NCBI RefSeq assembly: GCF_963678635.1
Contig: NC_087069.1
Coordinates: forward strand, 30,918,776-30,982,775
Origin: Symsagittifera roscoffensis
Taxonomy: Eukaryota > Xenacoelomorpha > Acoela > Convolutidae
Direction of reading: 5' to 3'
DNA length: 64,000 nt
The position numbers and the translations under genes were made by a program. Positions 14,401-26,520 of this stretch are shown here, piece by piece. Below the pieces are notes generated by a model. It searched no databases and was not told the origin of the DNA. It saw only the letters and a program-made list of their open reading frames with translations. How positions within the stretch are numbered: position 1 is the stretch's first letter; each line of letters opens with the position of its first letter.

Positions 14401-17400
14401 GAGAAATTAAGCTAAAAATCTTTGAAAGTAACTTTTCTCTGATATAGGTCTTGATATTGCAAGCTAGATGTCTCGAGAAAAAATCCTTTCATGAGATCTA
14501 ACTCAAGTTAGAAACCTCACTGAGTTAGGCTAAAAGACTCTGATAATTTTGTCACCAGATATAAATCAATTTAGAAATCTCATTGAGTTAAGCTAGAAAT
14601 CTCAGAGAATTTCTGTCATGAGTTCTGAGTCAAGTTAGAAATCTCTTCAAGTTAAACTAAAAACCTCTGAGAATCCTTGTCCACAGATGTAAGTCAATTT
14701 AGAAATCTTATTGAGTTAAACTAGAAGTATCTAAAAATTCTTGTCACGAGATCTAAGTTATGTTGAAAAGCTCGAAAAATTAAGCTAAAAATCTTTGAAA
14801 GTAACTTTTCTCTGATATAGGTCTTGATATTGCAAGCTAGATATCTCGGGAAAAAATCCTTTCATGAGATATAACTCAAGTTAGAAACCTCACTGAGTTA
14901 AGCTAAAAGACTCTGATAATTTTGTCACCAGATATAAATCAATTTAGAAATCTCATTCAGATAAGCTAGAAATCTCTGAGAATTTCGGTCACAAGTTCTG
15001 AGTCAAGTTAGAAGTCTCTTCAAGTTAAACTAAAAACCTCTGAGAATCCTTGTCAACAGATGTAAGTCAAGTTAGAAATCTCATTGAGTTGAACTAGAAG
15101 TCTCTAAAAATTCCTGTCACGAGATCTAAGTTATGTTGAAAAGCTCGAGAAATTAAGCTTAAAAACTTTGAAAGTAACTTTTCTCTGATATAGGTATTGA
15201 TATTGTAAGCTAGATGTCTCGGGAAAAAATCCTTTCATGAGATCTAACTCAAGTTAGAAACCTCATTGAGTTAGGCTAAAAGACTCTGATAATTCCTGTC
15301 ACCCGATATAACTCAAGTTGAAAATCTGATTGAGTTAAGCTAGAAATCTCAGAGAATTTCTGTCTTAAATTCTGAGTCAAGTTAGAAATCTCTTCAAGTT
15401 AAACTAAAAATCTTTTAGAATCCTTGTCTACAGATTAAAGTCAAGTTAGAAATCTCATTGAGTTAGACTAGAAGTCTCTAAAAATTCCTGTCACGAGATC
15501 TAAGTTATGTTGAAAAGCTCGAGAAATTAAGCTTAAAAACTTTGAAAGTAACTTTTCTCTGATATAGGTCTTGATATTGTAAGCTAGATGTCTCGGGAAA
15601 AAATCCTTTCATGAGATCTAACTCAAGTTAGAAACCTCACTGAGTTAGGCTAAAAGACTCTGATAATTTTGTCACCAGATATAAATCAATTTAGAAATCT
15701 CATTGAGTTAAGCCAGAGATCTCTGAGAATTTCTGTCACAAGTTCTGAGTCAAGCTATAAATCTCTTCAAGTTAAACTAAAAACCTCTGAGAATCCTTGT
15801 CAACAGATGTAAGTCAAGTTAGAAATCTCATTGAGTTGAACTAGAAGTCTCTAAAAATTCCTGTCACGAGATCTAAGTTATGTTGAAAAGCTCGAGAAAT
15901 TAAGCTTAAAAACTTTGAAAGTAACTTTTCTCTGATATAGATCTTGATATTGTAAGCTAGATGTCTCGGGAAAAAATCCTTTCATGAGATCTAACTCAAG
16001 TTAGAAACCTCATTGAGTTAGGCTAAAAGACTCTGATAATTCCTGTCACCAGATATAAATCAAGTTGAAAATCTCATTGAGTTAAGCTAGAAATCTCAGA
16101 GAATTTCTGTCGTAAATTCTGAGTCAAGTTAGAAATCTCTTCAAGTTAAACTAAAAACCTTTTAGAATCCTTGTCTACAGATTAAAGTCAAGTTAGAAAT
16201 CTCATTGAGTTAGACTAGAAGTCTCAAAAAATTCCTGTCACGAGATCTAAGTTATGTTTAAAAGCTCGAGAAATTAAGCTTAAAAACTTTGAAAGTAACT
16301 TTTCTCTGATATAGGTCTTGATATTGTAAGCTAGATGTCTCGGGAAAAAATCCTTTCATGAGATCTAACTCAAGTTAGAAACCTCACTGAGTTAGGCTAA
16401 AAGACTCTGATAATTTTGTCACCAGATATAAATCAATTTAGAAATCTCATTGAGTTAAGCCAGAAATCTCTGAGAATTTCCGTCACAAGTTCTGAGTCAA
16501 GCTATAAATCTCTTCAAGTTAAACTAAAAACCTCTGAGAATCCTTGTCAACAGATGTAAGTCAAGTTAGGAATCTCATTGAGTTGAACTAGAAGTCTCTA
16601 AAAATTCCTGTCACGAGATCTAAGTTATGTTGAAAAGCTCGAGAAATTAAGCTTTAAAACTTTGAAAGTAACTTTTCTCTGATATAGATCTTGATATTGT
16701 AAGCTAGATGTCTCGGGAAAAATCCTTTCATGAGATCTAACTCAAGTTAGAAACCTCATTGAGTTAGGCTAAAAGACTCTGATAATTCCTGTCACCAGAT
16801 ATAACTCAATTTGAAAATCTCATTGAGTTAAGCTAGAAATCTCAGAGAATTTCTGTCGTAAATTCTGAGTCAAGTTAGAAATCTCTTCAAGTTAAACTAA
16901 AAACCTTTTAGAATCCTTGTCTACAGATTAAAGTCAAGTTAGAAATCTCATTGAGTTAGACTAGAAGTCTCTAAAAATTCCTGTCACGAGATCTAAGTTA
17001 TGTTTAAAAGCTCGAGAAATTAAGCTTAAAAACTTTGAAAGTAACTTTTCTCTGATATAGGTCTTGATATTGTAAGCTAGATGTCTCGGGAAAAAATCCT
17101 TTCATGAGATCTAACTCAAGTTAGAAACCTCACTGAGTTAGGCTAAAAGACTCTGATAATTTTGTCACCAGATATAAATCAATTTAGAAATCTCATTGAG
17201 TTAAGCCAGTAACCTCTGAGAATTTCTGTCACAAGTTCTGAGTCAAGCTATAAATCTCTTCAAGTTAAACTAAAAACCTCTGAGAATCATGTCAACAGAT
17301 GTAAGTCAAGTTAGAAATCTCATTGAGTTGAGTTAGAAGTCTCTAAAAATTCCTGTCACGAGATCTAAGTTATGTTGAAAAGCTCGAGAAATTAAGCTTA

Positions 17401-18929
17401 AAAACTTTGAAAGTAACTTTTCTCTGATATAGGTATTGATATTGTAAGCTAGATGTCTCGGGAAAAAATCCTTTCATGAGATCTAACTCAAGTTAGAAAC
17501 CTCATTGAGTTAGGCTAAAAGACTCTGATAATTCCTGTCACCCGATATAACTCAAGTTGAAAATCTGATTGAGTTAAGCTAGAAAACTCAGAGAATTTCT
17601 GTCGTAAATTCTGAGTCAAGTTAGAAATCTCTTCAAGTTAAACTAAAAATCTTTTAGAATCCTTGTCTACAGATTAAAGTCAAGTTAGAAATCTCATTGA
17701 GTTAGACTAGAAGTCTCTAAAAATTCCTGTCACGAGATCTAAGTTATGTTGAAAAGCTCGAGAAATTAAGCTTAAAAACATTGAAAGTAACTTTTCTCTG
17801 ATATAGGTCTTGATATTGTAAGCTAGATGTCTCGGGAAAAAATCCTTTCATGAGATCTAACTCAAGTTGGAAACCTCACTGAGTTAGGCTAAAAGACTCT
17901 GATAATTTTGTCACCAGATATAAATCAATTTAGAAATCTCATTGAGTTAAGTCAGAGATCTCTGAGAATTTCTGTCACAAGTTCTGAGTCAAGCTATAAA
18001 TCTCTTCAAGTTAAACTAAAAACCTCTGAGAATCCTTGTCAACAGATGTAAGTCAAGTTAGAAATCTCATTGAGTTGAACTAGAAGTCTCTAAAAATTCC
18101 TGTCACGAGATCTAAGTTATGTTGAAAAGCTCGAGAAATTAAGCTTAAAAACTTTGAAAGTAACTTTTCTCTGATATAGATCTTGATATTGTAAGCTAGA
18201 TGTCTCGGGAAAAATCCTTTCATGAGATCTAACTCAAGTTAGAAACCTCATTGAGTTAGGCTAAAAGACTCTGATAATTCCTGTCACCAGATATAACTCA
18301 AGTTGAAAATCTCATTGAGTTAAGCTAGAAATCTCAGAGAATTTCTGTCGTAAATTCTGAGTCAAGTTAGAAATCTCTTCAAGTTAAACTAAAAACCTTT
18401 TAGAATCCTTGTCTACAGATTAAAGTCAACTTAGAAATCTCATTGAGTTGGACTAGAAGTCTCTAAAAATTCCTGTCACGAGATCTAAGTTATGTTTAAA
18501 AGCTCGAGAAATTAAGCTTAAAAACTTTGAAAGTAACTTTTCTCTGATATAGGTCTTGATATTGTAAGCTAGATGTCTCGGGAAAAAATCCTTTCATGAG
18601 ATCTAACTCAAGTTAGAAACCTCATTGAGTTAGGCTAAAAGACTCTGATAATTCCTGTCACCAGATATAACTCAAGTTGAAAATCTCATTGAGTTAAGCT
18701 AGAAATCTCAGAGAATTTCTGTCGTAAATTCTGAGTCAAGTTAGAAATCTCTTCAAGTTAAACTAAAAACCTTTTAGAATCCTTGTCTACAGATTAAAGT
18801 AAAGTTAGAAATCTCATTGAGTTGGACTAGAAGTCTCTAAAAATTCCTGTCACGAGATCTAAGTTATGTTTAAAAGCTCGAGAAATTAAGCTTAAAAACT
18901 TTGAAAGTAACTTTTCTCTGATATAGGTC
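8475..18929. repeat. Core array of 28 six-monomer HOR units, 372-374 bp each
   Basis: The marker TTGATATTG (with minor variants) recurs at 8,475, 8,847, 9,220, 9,594, 9,967 and so on to 18,930. All 28 intervals are 372-374 bp (mean 373.4). One unit decomposes into monomers of 54, 63, 64, 64, 64 and 64 bp. The 54-bp monomer carries TAGATGTCTCGGGAAAAAAT, and the monomer before it carries AAAGCTCGAGAAATTAAGCT. Unit-to-unit differences are few and shared in patches. This is the most homogeneous part of the window and presumably the most recently amplified (inference). CTCGAG occurs about once per unit. Confidence 0.95.
15197..18929. repeat. 747-bp dimeric super-repeat and a 2,239-bp duplication
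   Basis: Between 15,197 and 18,183 the 373-bp units alternate between two versions, one with CCTCATTGAGTTAGG and one with CCTCACTGAGTTAGG after the marker. This gives a 745-747-bp period. In addition, the units starting at 15,197 and 17,436 share three variants that are rare elsewhere: GGTATTGATATTG, AATCTGATTGAG and AAAAATCTTTTAG. This implies a six-unit duplication with an offset of 2,239 bp. Confidence 0.75.
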
Positions 18930-20306
18930 TTGATATTGTAAGCTAGATGTCTCGGGAAAAAATCCTTTCATGAGATCTAACTCAAGTTAGAAACCTCACT
19001 GAGTTAGGCTAAAAGACTCTGATAATTTTGTCACCAAATATAAATCAATTTAGAAATCTCATTGAGTTAAGCCAGAAATCTCTGAGAATTTCTGTCACAA
19101 GTTCTGAGTCAAGCTATAAATCTCTTCAAGTTAAACTAAAAATCTCTGAGAATCCTTGTCAACAGATTATAAGTCAAGTTAAAAATCTCATTGAGTTAAC
19201 CAGAAGTCTCTGAAAATTCTTGTCACGAGATCTAAGTCAAGTTAGAAATCTCTTCAATTTAAACTAAAAACCTTTGAGAATCCTTGTCTCCAGATGTAAG
19301 TCAAGTTAGAAATCTCATTGAGTTAAGCTAGAAGTCTCTGAAATTTCCTGTCACGAGATCTAAGTTATGTTGAAAAGCTCGAGAAATTAAGCTGAAAATT
19401 TATGAAAGTAACTTTTCTCTGATTTAGGTCTTGATATTGAAAGCTAGATGTCTCGGGAAAAAATCCTGTCACGAGATCTAACTCCAGTTAGAAACCTCAT
19501 TGAGTTAAACTAGAAATCTCTGAGAATTTCTGTCACAAGTTCTGAGTCAAGTTAGAAATCTTTTCAAGTTAAACTAAAAACCTCTGAGAATCCTTGTCAA
19601 CAGATGTAAAACAAGTAAAAAATCTCATTGAGTTAAACTAGAAATCACTGAGAATTCCTGTGACCAGATCTAAGTCAACTTAGAAAACTCTTCAAGTTAA
19701 ACTAAAAACCTTTGAGAATCCTTGTCTCCAGATGTAAGTCAAGTTAGAAATCTCATTGAGTTAAGCTAGAAGTCTCTGAAAATTCCTGTCACGAGATCTA
19801 AGTTATGTTGAAAAGCTCGAGAAATTAAGCTGAAAATTTATGAAAGTAACTTTTCTCTGATTTAGGTCTTGATATTGAAAGCTAGATGTCTCGGGAAAAA
19901 ATCCTGTCACGAGATCTAACTCCAGTTAGAAACCTCATTGAGTTAAACTAGAAATCTCTGAGAATTTCTGTCACAAGTTCTGAGTCAAGTTAGAAATCTT
20001 TTCAAGTTAAACTAAAAACCTCTGAGACTCCTTGTCAACAGATGTAAGTCAAGTAAAAAATCTCATTGAGTTAAACTAGAAATCACTGAGAATTCCTGTG
20101 ACCAGATCTAAGTCAACTTAGAAAACTCTTCAAGTTAAACTAAAAACCTTTGAGAATCCTTGTCTCCAGATGTAAGTCAAGTTAGAAATCTCATTGAGTT
20201 AAACTAGAAGTCTCTGAAAATTCCTGTCACGAGATCTAAGTTATGTTGAAAAGCTCCGGAAATTAAGCTAAAAATCTACGAAAGTAACTTTTCTGTGATA
20301 TAGGAC
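18930..20306. repeat. Return to 501/438-bp HOR units
   Basis: Immediately after the core the marker spacing jumps to 501, 438 and 438 bp (18,930, 19,431, 19,869, 20,307). The marker monomer returns to the GATATTGAAAGCTAGATGTC version used in the 2-6 kb block. The core is therefore bracketed on both sides by the same longer unit types. Confidence 0.88.
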
Positions 20307-20874
20307 TTGATATTGAAAGCTGGATGTCTCGGGACAAAATCCTGTCACGAGATCTAACTCAAATTAGAAACCTCATTGAGTTAGGCTAAAAGACTCTGAT
20401 AGTTCCTGTCACTAGATATAACTCAAGTTAAAAATCTCATTGAGTTAAGCTAGAAAATTCTGAGAATTTCTGTCATAAGTTCTGAGTCAAGTTAGAAATC
20501 TCTTCAAGTTAAACTAAAAACCTCTGAGAATTCTTGTCACCAGATGGAAATTGAGTTGAAAATCTCATTGAGTTAAAGTAGAAGTCATTGAGAATTTCTG
20601 TCACAAGTCTAAGTCAGCGTAGAAGTCTGGATGAGTTAGGCTAACAATCTCTTAATTTTCCTGTCACGAGATCTAAGTTATGTTGGAAAGCTCGAGAAAC
20701 GAAGCTTAAGTTCTCCTGTTCCCTGATATAAGTCTTGATAATAAAAGCTAGAAATCTCGGAAAAAAATCCTGTCACGAGATTTAACTCAAGTTAGAAATC
20801 TCATTGAGTTAAATTGAAAATTCCTGTCACGAGATATAAGTCAAGTTAGAAATCTCAATGAGTTAAGCTAGAGT

Positions 20875-21506
20875 TCTCTGAGAATTCCTGTCACAAGATC
20901 TAAGTTATGTTGGAAAGCTCGAGAAACGAAGCTAAAAACCACCTGTTCCCTGATATAAGTCTTGATAATGTAAGCTAGAAATCTCGGAAAAAAATCCTGT
21001 CACGAGATTTAACTCAAATTAGAAATCTCATTAAATTAGAAATCTCTGAAAATTCCTGTCATGAGAGCTAAGTCAAGTGAGAAATCTCGATAAATTAAGC
21101 TAGAAGACTCTGAAAAATTCTGTCACCAGATCTAAGTCAAGTTCGAAATCTCTTGAAGTTAAACTAAAAACCCCCGAGAATCCTTATCACCAGATGGAAG
21201 TCGAGTTAGCAATCTCATTGAGTTAAGCTAGATGTCTCTGAGAATTCCTGTCACAAGATCTAAGTTATGTTGGAAAGCTCGAGAAACGAAGCTAAAAACC
21301 ACCTGTTCCCTGATATAAGTCTTGATAATGTAAGCTAGAAATCTCGGAAAAAAATCCTGTCACGAGATTTAACTCAAATTAGAAATCTCATTAAATTAGA
21401 AATCTCTGAAAATTCCTGTCATGAGAGCTAAGTCAAGTGAGAAATCTCGATAAATTAAGCTAGAAGACTCTGAAAAATTCTGTCACCAGATCTAAGTCAA
21501 GTTCGA
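20875..21506. repeat. 360-bp tandem duplication, apparently identical
   Basis: The stretch 20,881-21,146 is repeated at 21,241-21,506 with an offset of exactly 360 bp, and I find no difference over about 266 bp. It includes the marker GAGAAACGAAGCTAAAAACC and the variant ATGAGAGCTAAGTCAAGTGA. Copies diverge sharply after AAGTTCGAA at both ends. In an otherwise diverged block this is a very recent event. Confidence 0.9.
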
Positions 21507-23979
21507 AGTCTCGATGAGTTAGGCTAGCAATCTCTTAAAACTCCTGTCACGAGATCTAAGTCATGTTAAAAATCTTGATAAGTTGAGCAAGAAATCTCGG
21601 GAAAAAATCCTGTCACGAGATCTAACTCAAGTTAGAAACCTCATTGATTCAAGCTAAAAATCTCTGAGAATTTCTGTCAGAAAATCTAAGTCAAGTGAGA
21701 AGTCTCGATGAGTTAGGCTAGCAACTTCTTGAGATTGCATCGACGAGATCTTTGTCTTGTTAGAACTCTTGGTTAAACTAGAATTCTCGGGGAATTATTC
21801 TTGTCGCAATAATTAAGGCAAGAAATTACTGAGTGTTCCTGTCACCAGATTTAGGTCAAGTTAAAAATCAAGATAACTTAAGCTAGAAGACTCTGATAAT
21901 TCCTGTCAAAAGATCTAAGTCAAGTTAGAAATCTCTATGAGTTAAGCTAGAATTCTCTGAGAACTTCTGTCACAAGATCCAAGTCAAGTTGGAAAATTCT
22001 TTAAGTTAAACTAAAAACCTCTGATAATCAATGTCACCAAATGTAACTCAAGTTAGAAATCTCATTGAGTTAAGCTACAAATCTCTGAGAATTTCTGTCA
22101 CAAGATCTAATTTACTTTGGAAAGCTCGAGAAATTAACTAAAACTCTCTGAAAATTCCTGTTCCCTGATATAAGTCTTGTTAATGTACGCTGAAAATCTC
22201 GGGAAAAAGTTCTGTCACGAGACCTAAGTCAAGTTAGAAATCTCGATAAGTTAAGCTGGAAAAATCTGAGAATTTCTGTCACCAGATGTAAGTCAAGTTA
22301 GAAGTCTCATTGAGATAAGCCAGAAATCTCTGAAAATTCCCGTCACGAGATCTATGTCAAGTTAGAAATCTCAATAATTTAAGCCAGAAATCTTTGAGTT
22401 TTCTTGTCAATAGATGTAAGTAAAGTTAGCAATCTCATTGAGTTAATCTAGGAATCTCTGAGAATTTCCGTCACAAATCTAAGTCAAGTTAGAAGTCTCG
22501 ATGAGTTAGGTTAGCAATCTCTTAAAATTCCTGTCACGAGATCTAAAATATGTTGAAAAGCTCGAGAAACGAAGCTAAAGTTCTCCTGTTCCATTATATA
22601 AGTCTTGATAATGTAAGCTAGAAATCTCGGGGGAAATTCATGTCACAAGATCTGAGTCAAGTTCGAAATCTCTTGAAGTTAAACTAAAAACCCCCGAGAA
22701 TCCTCATCACCAGATGGAAGTCGAGTTAGCAATCTCATTGAGTTAAGCTAGATGTCTCTAAGAATTCCTGTCACAAGATCTAAGTTATGTTAGAAATCTT
22801 GATAAGCTAAGCTAGAAATCTCGGGAAAAAATTCTGTCACGAGATCTAACTCAAGTTAGAAACCTCATTGATTGAAGCTAAAAATCTCTGAGATTTTCCG
22901 TCAGAAAATCTAAGTCAAGTGAGAAGTCTCAATTAGTTAGGCTAGCAATTTCTTGAGATTGCTTCGACGAGATTTTTGTCTTGTTAGATATCTTGGTTAA
23001 GCTAGAATTCTCGGCGAATTATTCTTGTCGCAATAATCTAAGCAAGAAATAACTGAGAGTTCCTGTCACCAGATTTAGGTCAAGTTAAAAATCAAGATAA
23101 CTTAAGCTAGAAGACTCTGATAATTCCTGACAAACGATCTAAGTCAAGTTAGAAATCTCTATGAGTTAAGCTAGAATTCTCTGAGAATTTCTGTCACAAG
23201 ATCGAAGTCAAGTTGGAAAATTCTTTAAATTAAACTAAAAGCCTCTGATAATCAATGTCACCGAATGTAACTCAAGTTAGAAATCTCATTGAGTTAAGCT
23301 AGGAGTCTCTGAGAATAACTGTCACGAGACCTAAGTTAATTTGGAAAGCTCGAGAAATGAAACTAAAACTCTCTGAAAGTTACTGTTCCCTGATGTAAGT
23401 CTTGATAACGTATGCTGAAATTATCAGGGAAACAAATTGTCACCAGATCTAAGTCAAATTAAAAATCTCGATAAGTGAAGCTGGAAGACTCTGAGATTTT
23501 CTGGCACCAAATGTAAGTTAAGTTAGAAATCTCATTGAGTTAATCTAGAAGTCTCAGAGAATTCCTGTCACAAGTTCCAAGTCAAGTTAGAAGTCTCTTT
23601 AAGTTAAACAAAAAACATTTGATAATCCATGTCACCAGATGTAAGTCAAGTTAGCAATCTCATTGAGTTAATCTAGAAATCTCTGAGAATTTCCGTCACA
23701 AATCTAAGTCAACTTAGAAATCTCGATAAGTTAGGCTAAATTCTCCGGAAAAAAAATCTGTAACCAGATTTAAGTCAAGTTAAAAACCTCGATAAGTTCT
23801 GTCAAGAGATCTAAGTCAAGTTAGAAATCTCATTGAGTTAAGCTACAAATCTCTGAGAATTTCTGTCACAAGATCTAATTTACTTTGGAAAGCTCGAGAA
23901 ATTAACTAAAACTCTATGAAAATTCCTGTTCCCTGATATAAGTCTTTTTAATATACGCTGAAAATCTCGGGAAAAAATT

Positions 23980-24720
23980 CTGTCACGAGATCTAAGTCAA
24001 GACTGTGAGATTTTCTGTCACCAGATGTAAGTTAAGTTAGAATATCAATGTCATGTTAGAAATCTCGATAAGTTAGGCTGAGCTCTCTGAAAAAAAAATC
24101 TGTCACCAGATTTAATTCAAGTTAAAAATCTCGATAAGTTAAGTTAAAAGACCCTGATAATTCCTGTCATGATATCTAAGTCAAGTTAGAAATCTCATTA
24201 AGTTAAGCTACAAATCTCTGAGAGTTTTTGTCACACGATCTGAGTCAACTTAGAGATCTCTTCATGTTAAACTAAAAAACTCTGATAATCGATGTCACCA
24301 GATGTAAGTCAAGTTAGAAATCTCATTGAGTTAAGCTAGAAGTATCTGAGAAAAATTGTCACGAGATCTAATTTATTTTGGAAAGCTCGAGAAATTAAGC
24401 TAGAACTCTCTAAAAACTCCTGTTCCCTGATATAAGTCTCAATAATGTATGCTGAAAATCTCGCGAAAAAATTCTGTCACGAGATCTAAGTCAAGACTGT
24501 GAGATTTTCTGTCACCAGATGTGAGTTAAGTTATAAAATCAATGTCATGTTAGAAATCTCGATAAGTTAGGCTGAGCTCTCTGAAAAAAAAATCTGTCAC
24601 CAGATTTAATTCAAGTTAAAAATCTCGATAAGTTAAGTTAAAAGACTCTGATAATTCCTGTCATGATATCTAACTCAAGTTAGAAATCTTATTAAGTTAA
24701 GCTAGAAGTATCTGAGAAAA
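23980..24720. repeat. 494-bp tandem duplication
   Basis: The segment starting AAGACTGTGAGATTTTCTGT recurs about 494 bp downstream (GACTGTGAGA at 24,001 and 24,495) and continues through GGCTGAGCTCTCTGAAAAAA. A shorter third relic is seen near 24,860. Copies differ at a few positions and by internal deletions. Confidence 0.8.
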
Positions 24721-25497
24721 ATTGTCACGAGATCTAATTTATTTTGGAAAAATTGAGAAATTAAGCTAAAAATCTCTAAAAACTCCTGTTCCCTGATATA
24801 AGTCTCGATAATAGATGCTGAAAATCTCGGGAAAAAATTATGTCACGAGATCTAAGTCAGGTGAGATTTTCTGTCACCAGATGTAAGTTAAATTAGAAAT
24901 CACATTGAGTTAAGCTAGAGGTCTCAGAGAATTCCTGTCACAAGATCCAAGTCAAGCTAGAAGTCCTTCAGTTAAACTAAAATATTCCCATAATCCATGT
25001 CACAGGATGAAAGTCAAATTAAAAATCTCATTGATTTAAGCTAGAAGTCTCTGAGAATAAATGTCACAAGATCCAAGTCAAGTTAGAAATATCTTTAAGT
25101 TTATCAAAAACATATGATAATCCATGTCACCAGATATAAGTCAAGATAGAAATCTCATTGAGTTAGACTAGAAGTATCGGAGAATAACTGTCACCAGATA
25201 TATGTTATTTTGGAAAGCTCGAGAAATTAAGCACTTAAGCCAAAAATCTCATGTTCCCTGATATAAATCTTGATAATGTGAGCTAGAAATCACGGGAAAA
25301 ATCCTGTCACGAGATCTAACTCAACTTAGAAATCTCATTGAGTTTAGCTAGAACTCTTTAGAAATTCTGGTCATGAGATCTAAGTCAAGTTAGAAATCTC
25401 GATAAGTTAGGCGAGAAGACTCTGATAATCCATGTCACCAAATGTAAGTCAAATTAGAAATTTCAATGAGTAAAGCTAGAATTCTCTGAGAATTTCT

Positions 25498-26520
25498 GTC
25501 ACCAGATATAAGTCAAGTTACAATTCGCATTTAGTTAAACTAGAAGTCAAGATAGAAATATCGATAACTTAAGCTGGAAGACTCTGAGATTCTCTGTCAC
25601 CAGATGTAAATTAAGTTGGAAATCTCAATGAGTTAAGCTAAAAGTCTCTGAGAATAACTGTCACGAGATCTAAATTTTTTTGGAAAGCTCGACAAATTAA
25701 GCTAAAACTCTCTGAAAAAGTCCTGTGTTCTGTTATAAGTCTTAGTAATGTATTCTGAAAATCTCGGGAAAAAATTCTGTCACGAGATCTAAGTCAAGTT
25801 AGAAATCTCGATAATTAAAGCTAGAACAATGTGAGATTTTCTGTCACCAGATGTAAGTTAAGTTAGAAGTCTCGATGAGTTAGGCTAACAATCTCTTAAA
25901 ATTCCTGTCACGAGATCTGACTCAAGTTAGAAATCTCAATAGTTTTAGCTAGAAGACTCTGTTAATTTCTGTCACCAGATATAAGTCAAGTTAGAATTCG
26001 CATTTAGTTAAACTAGAAGTCAAGATAGAAATATCGTTAATTTAAGCTGGAAGACTCTGATTTTTTTCTGCCACCAGATGTAAGCTAAGTTGGAAATCTC
26101 AATGAGTTAAGCTAAAAGTCTCTGAGAATAACTGTCACGAGATCTAACTTTTTTTGGAAAGCTCGAGAAATTAAGCTAAAACTCTCTGAAAAAGTCCTGT
26201 TCTCTGTTATAAGTCTTAGTAATGTATTCTGAAAATCTCGGGAAAAAATTCTGTCACGAGATCTAAGTCAAGTTAGAAATCTCGATAATTAAAGCTAGAA
26301 CACTGTGAGATTTTCTGTCACCAGATGTAAGTTAAGTTAGAAATCTCGATAAGTTAGGCTAAGCTCTCTGAAAAAAAATCTGTCACCAGATTTAATTCAA
26401 GTTAAAAATTTCGATAAGTTAAGTTAGAAGACTCTGATAATTCCTGTCAAGATATCTAAATCAAGTTAGAAATCTCAATGAATTAAGCTAAAAGTCTCTG
26501 AGAATAACTGTCACGAGATC
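25498..26520. repeat. 473-bp tandem duplication family
   Basis: ACCAGATATAAGTCAAGTTA followed by AATTCGCATTTAGTTAAACT occurs at 25,501 and 25,974 (offset 473 bp). The same block is reused near 27,650, 28,130, 29,610 and 33,670, so it is a building block of the 25-35 kb HORs. Confidence 0.8.

Larger units (their letters stand above)
20307..25497. repeat. Diverged satellite with scattered marker monomers
   Basis: Monomers are more divergent, and the CTCGAG monomer is followed by CCTGTTCCCTGATATAAGTC instead of TTTTCTCTGATATAGGTC, so a second marker subtype begins here. Marker spacing is irregular. Local tandem duplications of 360 and 494 bp are embedded. No gene, RNA gene or other element is seen. 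Confidence 0.85.

Noticed and set aside
8475-18929. CENP-B box in the core HOR
   Set aside because: No match to the vertebrate CENP-B box core was seen in the monomers. Centromere identity cannot be argued from a known motif.
19028-19213. 61-codon open frame in the satellite
   Set aside because: It lies wholly within ordinary monomers, begins at an ATA-type non-ATG position, and exists only because this unit's variants happen to miss stops. The repetitive peptide is a translation of the satellite.
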